A stretch of DNA of 64,000 nt from Mytilinidion resinicola (GCF_010093595.1 NW_022985468.1:316615-380614), one strand, 5' to 3'. Positions 22,796 through 34,598 are shown, numbered from the stretch's first letter. The notes: generated by a model not told the origin, from the sequence alone. A program made the numbers and translations.

Positions 22796-24850
22796 ATGGA
22801 AATGTCGAACATGCAACGCTTTTTGCAAGGGCCGCTGTCTTATACTCCTGGGCACCTCCATCTAGATCGAGAGCAGCAGCTAGAAGAAGCATTACGGCAA
22901 TTAGAAGAAGCATTGCAGCACCGAGATCAAGAGGTGAACCACCTCAGAACGGAACGTGACCGGCTCCTACGATTTGGCGTTGAGCCGAGGCCAATACAAG
23001 ACGCTATCAAAGGTGCGGACGCAACACAGCGTGGGGCTCGCCCACCTTTAAAAGAAATGTCCAAGCCTCCTGAGCTGGCCTTTGGTACGTCTATTGCCTA
23101 CCCCTGTATATGTTTAGCAACGTTAATAGGGCCATCAGAGTTCGAAGCAGTAGCAAAACCACGGAGCTACTTTACTAAAGGCAGATTCTTTATGGTCCTA
23201 TGGTTTGAACCCGAAGGGAATGGCTCGCACGTAGGCACACGAATCCGACGGTTTATCGTCCTCCGGTCATGGTCTCATTATTGTATCTGTGTCCCAGTAC
23301 ATACTTACGGAAATCGAGGTACAGCCAAACCAGGAATCACGCCAGGCGATCATGCCGCTTCGGTTCTAGTCGATGGCTCCTACACCCTCCAGGACAGCGA
23401 AGAGGAATTGACTAAGGCGCCTATCCATGTCGTTCGTGAAAATTTAGCTGTTTCAATAGACCCGGCGTCAAGGATCAATTTTGCGAAGGTCTACACTGTG
23501 GACTATAATTTGAGGGTCAAGAACATCGGTAGAATTCATCCACCCGATTTGAAACATTTTGAGGCACGCTTCACAGAAACCTTCAACGTATCCGTCAATA
23601 TACCGACGGTACAGCGCTCCATGCAAGAAACAATTTCTCGTATAGAGAGCTTCATGCGCCAGCATGGAGAAGCTTCCGAGAAACAAATTCCCATCAACAA
23701 AGCTTTCATTCGAAAGCTTTCAACTCAGTATCAAACTAAAACCGGAAGATGTAGAAATTCTCAGGCGCAGGCATTCCTGGACACTAACAGTGCCGTAAAT
23801 CTTATCACTTCAGAGTTCGTGAAAGTCCACAACATGGCTATCTCTGAGGAACCGAACGAAGAGCTATGCCTCCTCGATGGAACTCGGATCTTCGTGGCAG
23901 GCTGTGTCAATTTAAACTGGTCCGAAAATACGCTCAAAACTTTATCTACGAAATTCTTCGTGTGTGAGGGCACATGGCCATTCGATCTTGTGTTGGGGCA
24001 GCAGTGCGTTCTGAAGCACGGCCTTATCTCCGTGAAACCTATTCCGTTTGATGTGCAACCTCACAGCCAGGTCGAAATTCAACCTCAGGGTAAAGAGCGA
24101 GACTATGAAACACTTGATCCCAGTACGTTGCAAAGGACTATGTTGTCAGATATTCGGTTTGGTTCCTCGCTGACAAATACAGGTTATCATGTTAGAACAA
24201 ACGCACGCCGCTTTTTCAGAAAGGGAAAGGTAGGTTTGAGATGATTTCGAAGAGGTTCCGGCTGATTTACTCGTCCAGGTGTTCTCTACTCTGTTTAGCG
24301 AAGCAATGGGTGAATCCTCTTCCAACCAACTTTCTCTTCGGACCAACAGAAACGTCGCGGAAGTGCAATACGGTGGTAGGGTATTTACCCAGTTACGGCG
24401 TTTTGGTAGGAAAGACCCGGCCTTGAGTCATTTGGTTTGGCTAACAGATATTCAGTGGTCGTTGCCGAACGCCCGGGATTTTGCTATGCCTGGTAAGCCG
24501 TCCTTCCCTCACATGCAAGTTCACAGTCTTTAATCGAACGAAGTCCCATCTTTACATACAGTGATAAAGGCACCCTGACACGCGGCTGTAAGGTATCGGA
24601 GCATTGCGTTGCATACTATGTCGGGCTGCAGGAGCCAATGCTCCTGCCAGGAGAGACTGGCATAGTAAAACAACCTATCGGAGTCGTGCCTCCACCTGGA
24701 CATATCGAAGCAATGAATTCTGCGAGCCGTATACGTTTCGGGATGGTCAACCCCGTCCAACACAACATCAAGGCCAAAGATCTCGGCAGCGTAGCCAATG
24801 CCGATCTAGAGCTGTTAGTAACTTACTACAATAACGAGCTCCAAGGGTAG
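22796..24850 (+). CDS. DUF6590 - retropepsin-like - DUF6590 protein
   Basis: Proposed exons 22796-23084, 23130-24229, 24279-24492, 24570-24850 (627 residues). The first intron is 45 nt and in frame, so it reads as coding if ignored. N-terminus: short coiled coil (LEEALRQLEEALQHRDQEV). Then a DUF6590 domain (GRFFMVLWFEPEG, RIRRFIVLRSW, ICVPVHTYGNRG, INFAKVYTVDYNLRVKNIG). Next a retropepsin-like aspartic protease fold (AFLDTNSAVNLITSEF ... FDLVLGQQ); the catalytic triplet is DTN where DTG/DSG is usual. The C-terminus is a second, weaker DUF6590 (GGRVFTQLRRF ... SRIRFGMVNPVQHNIKAKDLG). The last acceptor is AAAG/GC; the stronger CAG eight bases upstream would give a frame that stops after six codons. 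DUF6590 has no known function; fungal genes with it are often accessory. Confidence 0.65.
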
Positions 24851-24860
24851 ACCCCCACAC

Positions 24861-24919
24861 TACTCGGGCCTTTCCAAGCCCCCTGCGCAGGCCGCAAATG
24901 GGCTGGAAAGGCCCGAGTA
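24861..24919. repeat. Strong hairpin just after the DUF6590 gene
   Basis: tactcgggcctttccaagccc (24861-24881) pairs with gggctggaaaggcccgagta (24900-24919) with one bulged base; the 18-nt loop contains its own palindrome cctgcgcagg. Imperfect pairing extends outward (gaccccc / gggtgtc). It starts 11 bp past the proposed stop codon. Confidence 0.75.
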
Positions 24920-26117
24920 TGGCTGGGTGTCAATCAGTGAGTCGGAAGCTGAGATGAGATTGAATGGGTCAATCAATCAATTCGCTCGGGTCCTGTTGAC
25001 TGTCTATTTCCTAGCCCTGCGCTAGACTCGGCACGGACTTCAGTTGGCGTGTCGTAAGTGAGAGCTGAACTCACTACCGGGGACACTCAAATTTGCGAGC
25101 TTTTCATGCATACCTTATCACTGAGTATCTTGGCCAATAGCTTCTGGCTAGATGCCACGGTCCATCAAAGAATGACTAACACTCACCCTAGGCATTCCAC
25201 TCTTCTCGCGTGTTGCGTCTTTCTAGTAAAGAAACAGTGGCATTCACTACACCACCGCGATTCATGTCGCCTAACAGCTATAGCATAGTTAGAATAGTCA
25301 CATCTACAGCATATTGAAGGACTCAAATCTTGGGCGCGGATATGAGAAGTTGACGGAGAAGAGTGATAAAAGGGAGTTTTTGAGGACTCGTGATGATGAA
25401 AAGGGAGTTATTATGTGGGACACTAGACGCTGCAAGAGTAGGATGGCGGCCACAGAAGAGAGGGAGAAGTAGATGGAAGAAATCAAGAAGAAGATTGCCG
25501 AGGGTACGGAGCAGACGAAAGAGGGTCAAGAACCTGCAATAGATGCGTTGGAGCGGCTGACGCTGTGCTGGAAACGGAAGAGAGTAAGGAGAAAATGGCG
25601 AGGATACGATCTAAGCTGTTATGCTCATGAAGTGCAAAATCGCCTGCTCGGAAGGTTCACGAGGCATGATATCTTCAATAACACGAATTGAAGCGGCTTT
25701 TGCGTACCCCTAGCCACATACTTACTACACAGAGTAGCCTATCTTGTGATGGAACGTCAAACCAAAACATCCACTGTATCCTACTTTTGCGAAGAGCTAG
25801 AGTTGATGGAACGTCCAAATAGGACAACGCTCTGATTTTCTTTGACGCCGTTCGGATAACTTGCCCTCTCCAAACCACAATGCACAGACCCTTCCCCGCA
25901 TTCGTCCCGGCTTGCCCTTCTCAGCCTCAGCTTACCTCATTGTGTCATTGTGCATCCCACTTCTCCCACTCGGCTAAACATCAATGCTCCGCCATTCCGT
26001 TATGAAAACATCCAGTGTCCTGCCTTCTATGACGCCCACCCTTCAGTCACTCTTTTGACCGTAGTTCTACTCAATTGACCCCCCTTACGGTCCTAATTCT
26101 CACAATTATCCTCAAAG
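24920..26117. other. Intergenic, 1.2 kb, no supported gene
   Basis: Short open frames only (under 77 codons). A related pair gatggaacgtcaaa / gatggaacgtccaaa lies at about 25748 and 25814. The final 150 bp before 26118 are pyrimidine-rich promoter/leader sequence. Confidence 0.5.
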
Positions 26118-27730
26118 ATGTCGCTACGCATCGCCCCCACACGTGCCGCCCGCGCCCTCTCCCTCCTCCGCACAGTACAATACACGCACCCGCCCTCGTG
26201 TCCGTGCCATTCGAACCCGGGACACCACCATGGCCCCTCTTCATCCATCAGAAATGTCGCGAAGCGCTCGCTAGCGACCCCGCTGCACGCGAGTCAGCAG
26301 AAAGAGTACGCGTTCGAGATGGCGGCGAGCAGCATCCGGTTTGGGGCGGGGTGCACAAAGGAAGTGGGGATGGATTTCAAGAACATGGGCGCGAAGAAGG
26401 TCATGGTGGTGACGGATAGCACGGTGAAGAAGTTGGATGGTATGAGGCAGGTTGTAGAGGGGTTGGAAGCTGAGGGGATAAAGTTTGAGGTGTTTGACGG
26501 GGTTAGGGTGGAGCCGAAGGATAGTTCGTGAGTGCCTCCTCGGTGTTGAGGGATTAGTGGGGATTTATGGGGCGAAAGGACGCTAATGAGAGTATAGAAT
26601 CAAGGCGGCAATTGCCGCTGCGAAGCCGTATCAACCAGACGCGTTTCTAGCTGTTGGAGGTGGTTCAGTAATAGATACTGCTAAGTTGATGAACTTATAC
26701 ACAACTTTCCCTGGTACGCTCGCGTCGCTTCTTCTACTTCATTATACAGATATTCCGAGAACTGACTAGTGCCCCAGACGCCGACTTCCTCGACTTCGTC
26801 AACGCCCCCCTAGGTAAAGGCCTCCCCATAACCCGCGGCCTCAAACCTCTGGTCGCCGTTCCCACTACCGCAGGCACAGGCTCTGAAACCACTGGCACCG
26901 CTATCTTCGACCTCGTAGAGAAGCGCGCGAAAACCGGCATCGCACACCGGAACCTCAAGCCCACCCTCGGCATATGCGATCCCATAAACACCCGCACCAT
27001 GCCCTCCGCCGTCCACGCCTCCTCAGGCCTCGACGTTCTCTGCCACTCCCTCGAATCATGGACTGCAATCCCTTACTACGAGCGTACACCTAGGCCCACC
27101 AACCCGATCAACCGCCCCGCCTACCAGGGCGCAAACCCAATTTCTGACATATTCAGCCTGCAAGCGCTACGAAGCACAGTCAAGTATCTCCCGCGCGCAG
27201 TAGCCGACCCAGACGACTGGGAAGCCCAAAGCCAAATGCTGCTCGCCGCTACCCTCGCCGGCGTCGGCTTCGGTAATGCAGGTGTGCATTTGTGTCACGG
27301 CATGAGCTACCCCATCTCCGGCCAGAATCCTGGCTACAAGCATGCCGGGTACGCCGTCGACGTGCCCATCATCCCTCACGGCGTTAGCGTAGCTGTCACC
27401 GCGCCTGCCGTGTTCAAGTTCACCGGGGCGTCGAATCCGGAGCGGCATCTTGCAGCCGCTGAGTGTTTCGGTGTGGATATTAGCCAGGTGAGGAAAGAGA
27501 GCGCGGGCGAGGTGTTGAGTGAAGCTCTCGCGAACTTTTTGGTGAAGTTGGGAGATCAGCCGAGGGGTCTGAAGGCGCTGGGGTTCAAGAAGGAGCATAT
27601 TTCGGGGTTGGTGGAGGGGACGATTCCACAGGCGAGAGTGCTGATGCTGGCGCCATCGTTGGATGCGACGAATTTAGATGTGGAGAGGGAGCAGTTGACG
27701 AGGCTGTTTGAAGATGCCATGGAGTATTAA
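26118..27730 (+). CDS. Hydroxyacid-oxoacid transhydrogenase, mitochondrial (iron-type ADH, ADHFE1-like)
   Basis: Three exons (26118-26527, 26598-26713, 26778-27730) give 492 residues. The N-terminal 55 residues are Arg/Ser-rich without acids until QQKEYAFEMA, a likely mitochondrial presequence. Iron-containing ADH landmarks follow: FLAVGGGSVIDTAKL (cofactor-binding), VAVPTTAGTGSETT, DPINTRTMPS, and the metal-ligand region HLCHGMSYPISGQNPGYKHAGY then VPIIPHGVSVAVTAPAVF with its His residues. This last block is nearly that of animal ADHFE1, which couples oxidation of 4-hydroxybutyrate to reduction of 2-oxoglutarate. Length fits the family (about 470). Other iron-ADHs are possible but less similar. 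Confidence 0.9.
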
Positions 27731-28781
27731 GCATTGGAGTGCTGGAAAAGTGGGGGTACGTGCTTTGTATATAGGCATACTAAAATAGTATATATTGCAA
27801 GTAAAAGAAAGCACATAGGGTGACTGAAGTTATGCTTGAAGAAATAAATGCTACTCTTCATGAGATTTTAGGACGTTCGAGTTTCTCTTGTATGGTGAAG
27901 TGACAGTCGACGAAGACCACGGGGATATCATGTGACGCTCATGTGATCTCTTCGAAAAGAGTGAATTGTTTATGCTCCGATACTCATTCTCGAACGTTCT
28001 GACAACTTTGTCCGACTGTGATGGAGATGACTAGAAACATAACACTCTATTCCTTCACTTAGATCATGTGAATCCACGTGACTTTAGCAGGAGAGAGTGA
28101 ATTGTTCATGCCTTAGCAAGTTATTCTGATTATGGTAATAGTGGTGAGGATGACCATCATCATCATTGCCAGTGTGCCAGCTACTTCAACTCATCCCTCT
28201 CAGCCAGATATTTCGCACTGCCACCTACGCACAACAGTTAGTCATCTGGACACCTGCTAGCTCATGAGCTACGAGCGAGGGTGTGAAAATGAAAAGTCAC
28301 TCACTGAGGAGTAGTAGAGACGCTTTGATCAAGTTTCAGCACCGTACACAAAATTATACACGCACTGCCCCACTTCGCCAAGCCTTTAGTTTCTTCTACA
28401 GGCATACTTGCAGGCGCTACCGAGATACAATTCGTTCTAGGCCGGGATGGGCCACCCACACTCAAAATGATTTTCAGTGATCCATGACGTAGCACAACAG
28501 TGTCCAGGACGGGAGTGCCATAGTTGAAAATAAATATAAATCCGCCCTACAGATCATATCTTGTCGCATCCCTATATCGCCACAAGTCTGTCAATTTGAT
28601 TCCCACTTGCTCTTGCGCTGTTTAGCAATTTCCGCAATTTACGGCGTGACATCCTAAGCTAGCTAGCTTAAGCATATACCTTCCTGCGAACACGGAGCAG
28701 ACCTAAACATCACCCTACACCCTACTCCTACCCTTCACCTAACAACAACACATCCCATCGTTACCGGCATACATCGCTATC
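27731..28781. other. Intergenic, 1 kb
   Basis: Contains two loosely similar stretches (gagtgaattgtttatgc near 27959 and gagtgaattgttcatgc near 28095), each preceded by a cacgtga/catgtga motif, suggesting an old local duplication. No coding region supported. Confidence 0.45.
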
Positions 28782-30676
28782 ATGGCAGCGACGTCACCCC
28801 AGCAGTCTGTGCTACCATCCCGGACGTTCACGAACGGCAGCGAGGACGACGCTGTACCCGGCGAGGACACCAGCGAGGTACGCCTGATGAGAGCCGAGGG
28901 CTCTGTCGCCATTCCTTTTTTCCCCGAGTCTACCAAGGTTTCGGTGCGCGTGGATTGCTATGGACAACGTGACGGAGCCCAACCGGTGGAAGAGTGGTTT
29001 GAGAGCCCCGAAGAGCCTAATGGCGGGGCATCTCCAGTTCTCAGCTACAAGCAAACGGTAGAAGATACGGCTGCGGCCCAAGAGCTCGAACTTGTAGGTG
29101 TAGCTGCCGCTGCAAAAACCCGAGGGATCTGTCACTTTTCCATTCAAAGCCATGCTCGCCGATTCTTTGTTTTATTCTCAAGCGATGGTATTCGCTCTCT
29201 GGATCGGACTGAAGCTAAACATTCGAACAGGTGACCAAGCTGTTCAATGAGAGACTTCAGGCCTGGAAACACGCGGTCGTTTATGTTGAAGACTATGTCA
29301 CCGCGACAGAGAAGATGCAGCATGTGCACGGGAAGGAGTACGAGAAAGTGCTCAAGGTACGTCGAATACCACCATGAGCGACGTTTTGGTGTACTGACAA
29401 TGTAGTAGACTGTCTCTAACCCATTGAAAGAAGGCCACCACTTTGACCAAGCCTTGGGCGGCGTTGCAGGCATGTTCGAGAACATCAGGTCGAACACACA
29501 GGTAATAATACTACAATGTCAGGAGAAGACAGTCATTGACATACGTAGGGTATCTCCAACTCCCACTACGACACCGCAAAGCAACTAAAAGGCACCATCC
29601 TACCCATCTTCGAACGCCTCCATACCGAGATCAAGAACAAGCAGAAGGAGCTCAGCAAGGGCGCGGGCAAAGGCAGCAAGATGGTGGACAAGGCACGAAA
29701 CACGACCCAGAAGCACATTGAACTCCTGGGCCAGCACACGGCCGCTTACGACTCCACCGGCGGCAAGATGAGCGCCTCAGAAGACCCATACGTCCTTCAG
29801 CGCGGCGTCTTTCACCGCCTCAACAAGCAGATCCAAGAGGAGAACAACAACCGCCAGGATCTCATCGCGGTGCAGAACAGTTTCGCGCAATTCGAGGCGC
29901 ACGTTATTGCTGTCATCCAGCAGGGCTGGGGCTCTTTCAACCAAGTCCTCGCCGCGCAGGCTGAGCAGACCAAAGCCATGTACGCCGATATGACCATGAC
30001 GACACAATCGATCAAACCAGATTTCGAGTGGAACGGCTTCGTCCACCGCAACAATGCCATCCTGATCGACCCCTCCGCACCTGCCCGCTCTATCTCCAAT
30101 ATCAGCTTCCCGAACCAGAACCACAAGGCTACGCAGCCCATGATTGCAGGCTCCCTCGAGCGCAAGGGCAAGCTACTCAAGAAGTATGACACCAACTACT
30201 ACGTCGTCACCCCCTCCAAGTTTCTCCATGAGTACAAGACCGACGACGACTTCGCTAAGGACCCCACGCCCGAGGTCTCGCTGTACCTCCCCGACTGCAT
30301 CGTCGGCGCGGTCTCCGGGCAGAAGTTCAACGTCAAGGGCAAGGACGTTAGTAAAGGGAAGGTGGGAAACACTTTTAGCATGTCCCACGAGTTCGCATTC
30401 AAAGCCCACACGCCAAATGATGCGAACCAGTGGTGGGAGATTATAAGGGCCGCTGCTGGCCAGACGACGAACGAGTTACCTGACTCCTCTTCCCCAAATA
30501 GCCCGATCAGCCCAACCGAGTCGAGGCAACCCGCGCCCCTGAACACGCAGAACCTAGCTATGGAGAAGGAGACGTTCCACCGAACGCCAAGTAGTGCGCA
30601 CCCGGCCAGTGCGACGCCAGCGAGCGCGGTTTCCGCGCCTAGGTCTGGGATTGAGGGGAAGCCTGGCGCGTATTAG
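28782..30676 (+). CDS. F-BAR/PH-domain protein, Slm1/Slm2-like TORC2 effector
   Basis: Four exons (28782-28877, 29231-29356, 29409-29501, 29549-30676) give 480 residues. The first intron is long (353 nt). Exons 2-4 encode a helical F-BAR-like region (LFNERLQAWKHAVVYVEDYV, NPLKEGHHFDQALGGVAGMF, IQEENNNRQDLIAVQNSFAQF), then a PH domain at about residues 303-410 (AGSLERKGKLLKKYDTNYYV, FLHEYKT, EFAFKAHTPNDANQWWEII). The C-terminus is Ser/Pro-rich. In yeast, Slm proteins bind PI(4,5)P2 at eisosomes/MCT domains and carry TORC2 signals for actin and sphingolipid control. Phosphoinositide contacts are not individually assigned here. It converges with the AlkB gene. Confidence 0.88.
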
Positions 30677-30910
30677 AGTGCCAAATTTGTTCTCTGCGAG
30701 ATGGTCGACAGATTATTTGAAGCATCTCCTTCCAGATTGAAATGTTGATGGATTTGGGGTTTCGGCGAAGTATACCACTCACGTCAGCTTATGAGCAACG
30801 TCTTTAATGTCAATTCCCTTTTCCGCTTCTCAAAAGCTGCCCACTCTCCCTATGCTTCGTGATGACAATGAGTCCTGAATCAGCTAGCATACGTGCGGTA
30901 TTTCGCAGAC

Positions 30911-32172
30911 TCAATCCCACATCTGCCTCACATTCAAATTAACCCTCTTATTCGCCATCCACCCCCTCCACGCCTCGAACTCCCCTTCCTCTCCCCCCTT
31001 CCCTTCTTCCTCCTCTTTCTTCTCCTCCGCCGGCCAATCCGCCAAATACCCCGGACACGTCCCCGCCACCACTTGCGGCACCCCATGCCACGCCCACCGC
31101 GCCTCGCCGCTCATATACACCGCACTTCCCGACGGCAGCCCGAACGTCAACACCGTCCCCTCTCCCTCCCCTTCCCCATCCCCTTTCCCATACCCAACCA
31201 CAAAAACCCCCTCACACCCCAAACTCACCGAGCTCAGCCCCCTCTCGCTCCCCTCCGCGACATCCCGGTGCACGGACAGCGTATCGCCAGGCGTGTACAG
31301 ATTCACAATCGCGGCTTCCGGCCGCGTCTCGGGGAAGATAGAGGCGAGAAGCGCGGCGATGTCGGTGGGAAACGGCGGCGGAGGGGTGGCAGGGTAGGAC
31401 TTGGCGGTCCAGTCATATTGGCCGCCGAGGGTGAGCCAGCGGAGCTTGCGGGTTAGGAGCGGGGAGATGGGGAGGGGGCGGTGGATGGTGGGTGTGAGGG
31501 GTGTGGCGATGGTGAGGGGAGAGGAGGGAGGGTGGGCGAAGAACGAGGAAGGGGATGGCGGGTAGGTGAGGGTGTAGTGCGTGTGGAGGTTTGTGAGGTG
31601 GGACGGGCTGGAGAGGTCGCGATGGAGGAGGCGGGTGAGGAGGGTGCGTTGGGTGGAGGCTGGGAGGAGGGAGGGGAAGATGTGGAGGCCTGCGTTGTGT
31701 TAGGGGTATTATAATAAGAAAGGTTGATGAGTTTGTGTTTGAGTGGTTGCAAAGATTGTTGAAAACCTATGCTCCAAAATATAGAGTATAGCAGGGAATG
31801 AAATATGCGAGATGAGCGATGAGAGATGATAGGAAAACAGTAATAGTTTGGAAGCTTGATATGGGAAAGGTGCTCTTTACCTGGCATATCTGAGTGCTCG
31901 TACACTCTAATTGGCGTTGTGATCTCGTCGCTGAAGCTGCCTTCGCTACTTTCGAAATCGCGGAAAGCTTTTTTGAGCTTCTCGGGCTCAAGTTTAGCAA
32001 TGACTTTGATAGATGCCTGCTGTGTTTCTGATAATCCTCTCGTGAAGTCTATGATGTTTGGGTCTACAGCCAGATCTTTTGGCTTCATCTTTTGATAGGT
32101 TTTGTAGACATTCTTAATGTGTTCTGGAGGCCTCTCATGGGGGTCGAGGGACTTTGAGGACGTCTCAGACAT
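30911..32172 (-). CDS. AlkB-family Fe(II)/2-oxoglutarate dioxygenase (ALKBH1-like)
   Basis: Two exons, 32172-31881 and 31689-30911, with a 191-nt intron, give 356 residues. The frame extends upstream to an ATG at 32346, but MSETSS at 32172 is the more likely start. The catalytic core is in exon 2: LGGQYDWTAKSY, then VNLYTPGDTLSVHRDVAE (the HxD iron ligands), WHGVPQV (third His) and KRVNLNVRQM (Arg residues that bind 2-oxoglutarate). This sequence order matches ALKBH1 and fission yeast Abh1, which act on nucleic acid modifications (tRNA or DNA; the substrate varies between organisms). Exon 2 is strongly C-rich on its coding strand. It is divergent from CDK1. Confidence 0.87.
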
Positions 32173-32740
32173 GCTATTTGCTGTCGAGTATCCTGCTTGA
32201 TATCTCACAATATATGATGGTAATTTCCAATGGATGTAAGTTTGTGAAGCACCTCCGAGAGGTATTCTACCAACTTTGCGGGAATAGGATTCCACAAACC
32301 TGACTGTCGAGATTGGACGGTCTAACAAAGGTTCGTGATACCTCACTCGTGCAGCTGAGACGCTTTAGATCCCCTTGGATTAATGGATGAAAAGATGTGA
32401 TGATCTATGGATGGTGAATTCTGTATGGATGCCAGCGCCAAGGCTGTTCGCGTTTTGGAACCGCGAAGTGTTTACTCACAGACGCCCCCTCCAGCAACGG
32501 CCAAACTCTTCCACCGCCCTCGCTGCTCACTACTAACACACAGGACCGCGTTTGCATTTTCCACGGCCGGCCATTCTACACCTTCGCTACATCCGGGCGG
32601 CCCCTCGTTCACCAGCAACCCTGCCAGTCGTTCCGGAGCTCGCTCCCTAAATTGTCCCGCAGCACAAACACAGCTGTACTCCATCGAACCCGAACCACAC
32701 CTACCCACCGCACATACTATTCCCAGCTTAGCAATTCGTC
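32173..32740. promoter_or_regulatory. Shared divergent promoter region, AlkB-like / CDK1
   Basis: 568 bp between the two start codons. The CDK1 side is GC- and pyrimidine-rich. No cell-cycle box was identified with confidence. Confidence 0.4.
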
Positions 32741-33914
32741 ATGGAAAACTACCAGAAGATGGAGAAGGTCGGAGAGGGTAAGATCCCTTTTCAAGCAGCT
32801 TAAATCTCGCGAGAGACCCATTAGTCCACGATGTTTACACGAGCTCAATGCTGACACTACCTCGCACTTAGGCACCTACGGAGTCGTGTACAAAGCTATT
32901 GACCTCACGCACAAGGACAGGCGCATCGTCGCGCTGAAGAAGATTCGTCTAGAGGCCGAAGATGAAGGCGTCCCCAGCACCGCAATCCGGGAAATATCCC
33001 TCCTGAAGGAGATGAACAACGTCAACATCGTCCGCCTCCTCAACATTGTCCATGCCGACGGCCACAAGCTCTACCTTGTTTTCGAATTCCTCGATCTAGA
33101 TCTGAAGAAGTACATGGAGGCCCTCCCGGTGAACCAGGGTGGTCGTGGCAAGGCTCTCCCAGACGGCACTGGACCCGCGCTGCAGACTCTCGGCCTGGGA
33201 CCCGACATGGTCAAGAAGTTCATGGGACAATTGATTGAGGGTATCCGGTACTGCCATGCTCACCGGGTGCTACATCGCGACTTGAAGCCGCAGAATCTGT
33301 TGATCAACAAGGATGGCAACCTGAAGTTGGCGGATTTCGGCCTGGCGAGAGCTTTCGGTGTGCCATTGAGGACATATACACATGAGGTACTACCAATCCC
33401 AGCTTGATCAGTTAAACATGCAGTGCTAATTCATCACAGGTCGTCACCCTCTGGTACCGCGCTCCGGAGATCCTGCTAGGCGGCCGCCAATACTCCACTG
33501 GTGTCGACATGTGGTCTGTTGGATGTATCTTCGCCGAGATGTGCACGCGAAAGCCACTATTCCCTGGTGACTCGGAGATCGACGAAATCTTCAAGATCTT
33601 CCGGTATGTCATGCTCAACCATCATGTTCGACTAAACTCTAATTCCATATAGTGTCCTGGGAACTCCGACTGAAGCTGAATGGCCGGGTGTTACTTCGTT
33701 CCCTGACTTCAAGCCTTCTTTCCCGAAGTGGCCTCGGACGGATATTGCAACTGTTGTCACCACCTTGGACGATGCTGGCCTGGACCTACTCGACGCTCTC
33801 CTAGTCTATGATCCCGCTGGTCGTATCTCAGCTAAGCAAGCAGTAATCCACCCATACTTCACGGGAAAGCCTCCTGCCGGCTATGTCGGGGTGCCATATA
33901 ATGGTTACCATTAA
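32741..33914 (+). CDS. cdc2: Cyclin-dependent kinase 1 (Cdc2/Cdc28/NimX)
   Basis: Four exons (32741-32777, 32872-33386, 33440-33603, 33653-33914) give 325 residues. The start [20 protein letters not shown] is the family N-terminus, with inhibitory phosphosites Thr14 and Tyr15 in place. The cyclin-binding helix is [11 protein letters not shown], the hallmark of CDK1-type kinases; VALKKI holds the ATP-binding Lys, HRDLKPQN the catalytic loop, DFGLAR the metal-binding motif and [14 protein letters not shown] the T-loop with the activating Thr. The insert [19 protein letters not shown] between the hinge and helix D is usual in filamentous fungi. Master kinase for G1/S and G2/M. The first exon is only 37 nt. 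Confidence 0.97.
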
Positions 33915-34245
33915 TGCTGCCAAGATAAGGCTGGTATGATGACGATGTTGCAGCTACGGAGTTCTGGGGGTAGGCATTCTTGGGAATAGCTGCAGGGTGG
34001 GATGGGGCTCGGGTAGAGCTATGGGTTTGCTGTCTCAATTATATCTTGATGCATGATGGCATACACATGGGAAGGGAGTGAGGCAGGCACCAGGCGTTTT
34101 GGGAGCCTGCGCAATAGTCTCACTGACTCTTTACCTTGTATTTGCATGAACTCGTTCGTGCTTTGGATAGACGCGCTCGTTATGGAGGTGATGTTTACAA
34201 CGTGTTCGTCAGTGCATGCCTTTGTATGACTACCACTACAGGAAG
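33915..34245. other. CDK1 3' flank
   Basis: 330 bp of untranslated or intergenic sequence before the MITE relative at 34246. Nothing recognised. Confidence 0.5.
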
Positions 34246-34445
34246 TACAGTGCCTTGCCATACATACCGTACACTTTCCTGCCACTGGTTGTGAGGCTCC
34301 AACGTACTAATAGAATCCGAGGGGATACACTTCTAATGCGAGTTTACTAGTTGTCCAAAATACTAAAATTCCGCCTTATTCGAAATGCTGGAAAAACTAT
34401 GAAGCTCCCCGCACAGCGGCAAACCAGTGTAATAGTTTTGCGGAT
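34246..34445. mobile_element. Diverged copy of the 18717 MITE family, right end lost
   Basis: Starts tacagtgccttgccata and shares in order ccgtacac, ggctccaacgt(t/a)ctaatagaa, ttattcg(g/a)aatgctg(a/g)aaa and actatgaagctcc-type blocks with 18717-18967. The right terminal repeat found in that copy is not recognisable here. Non-coding. It lies between CDK1 and the GH18 gene. Confidence 0.65.
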
Positions 34446-34598
34446 ATTGCAGCAAATGTTTACATTATGTTGCAGACTCTGGCATCTCACAAAGTCAAAA
34501 CCAAACCCCACACTCAGCCTTACGAAGCTACCAACGCCACGATTTCCCCTCCAAGCTTCAACTTCATCTCCAGTCTTACACGAGGCACAACAACGACT

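Noticed and set aside
23085..23129. Hydrophobic insert (TSIAYPCICLATLI) in the DUF6590 protein
   Set aside because: It is a 45-nt in-frame intron (GTACGT...ATAG); removing it gives a normal DUF6590 start.
26205..26230. tRNA B-box-like sequence (reverse strand GGGTTCGAATGG)
   Set aside because: Falls inside the transhydrogenase first exon, no A box or cloverleaf found.
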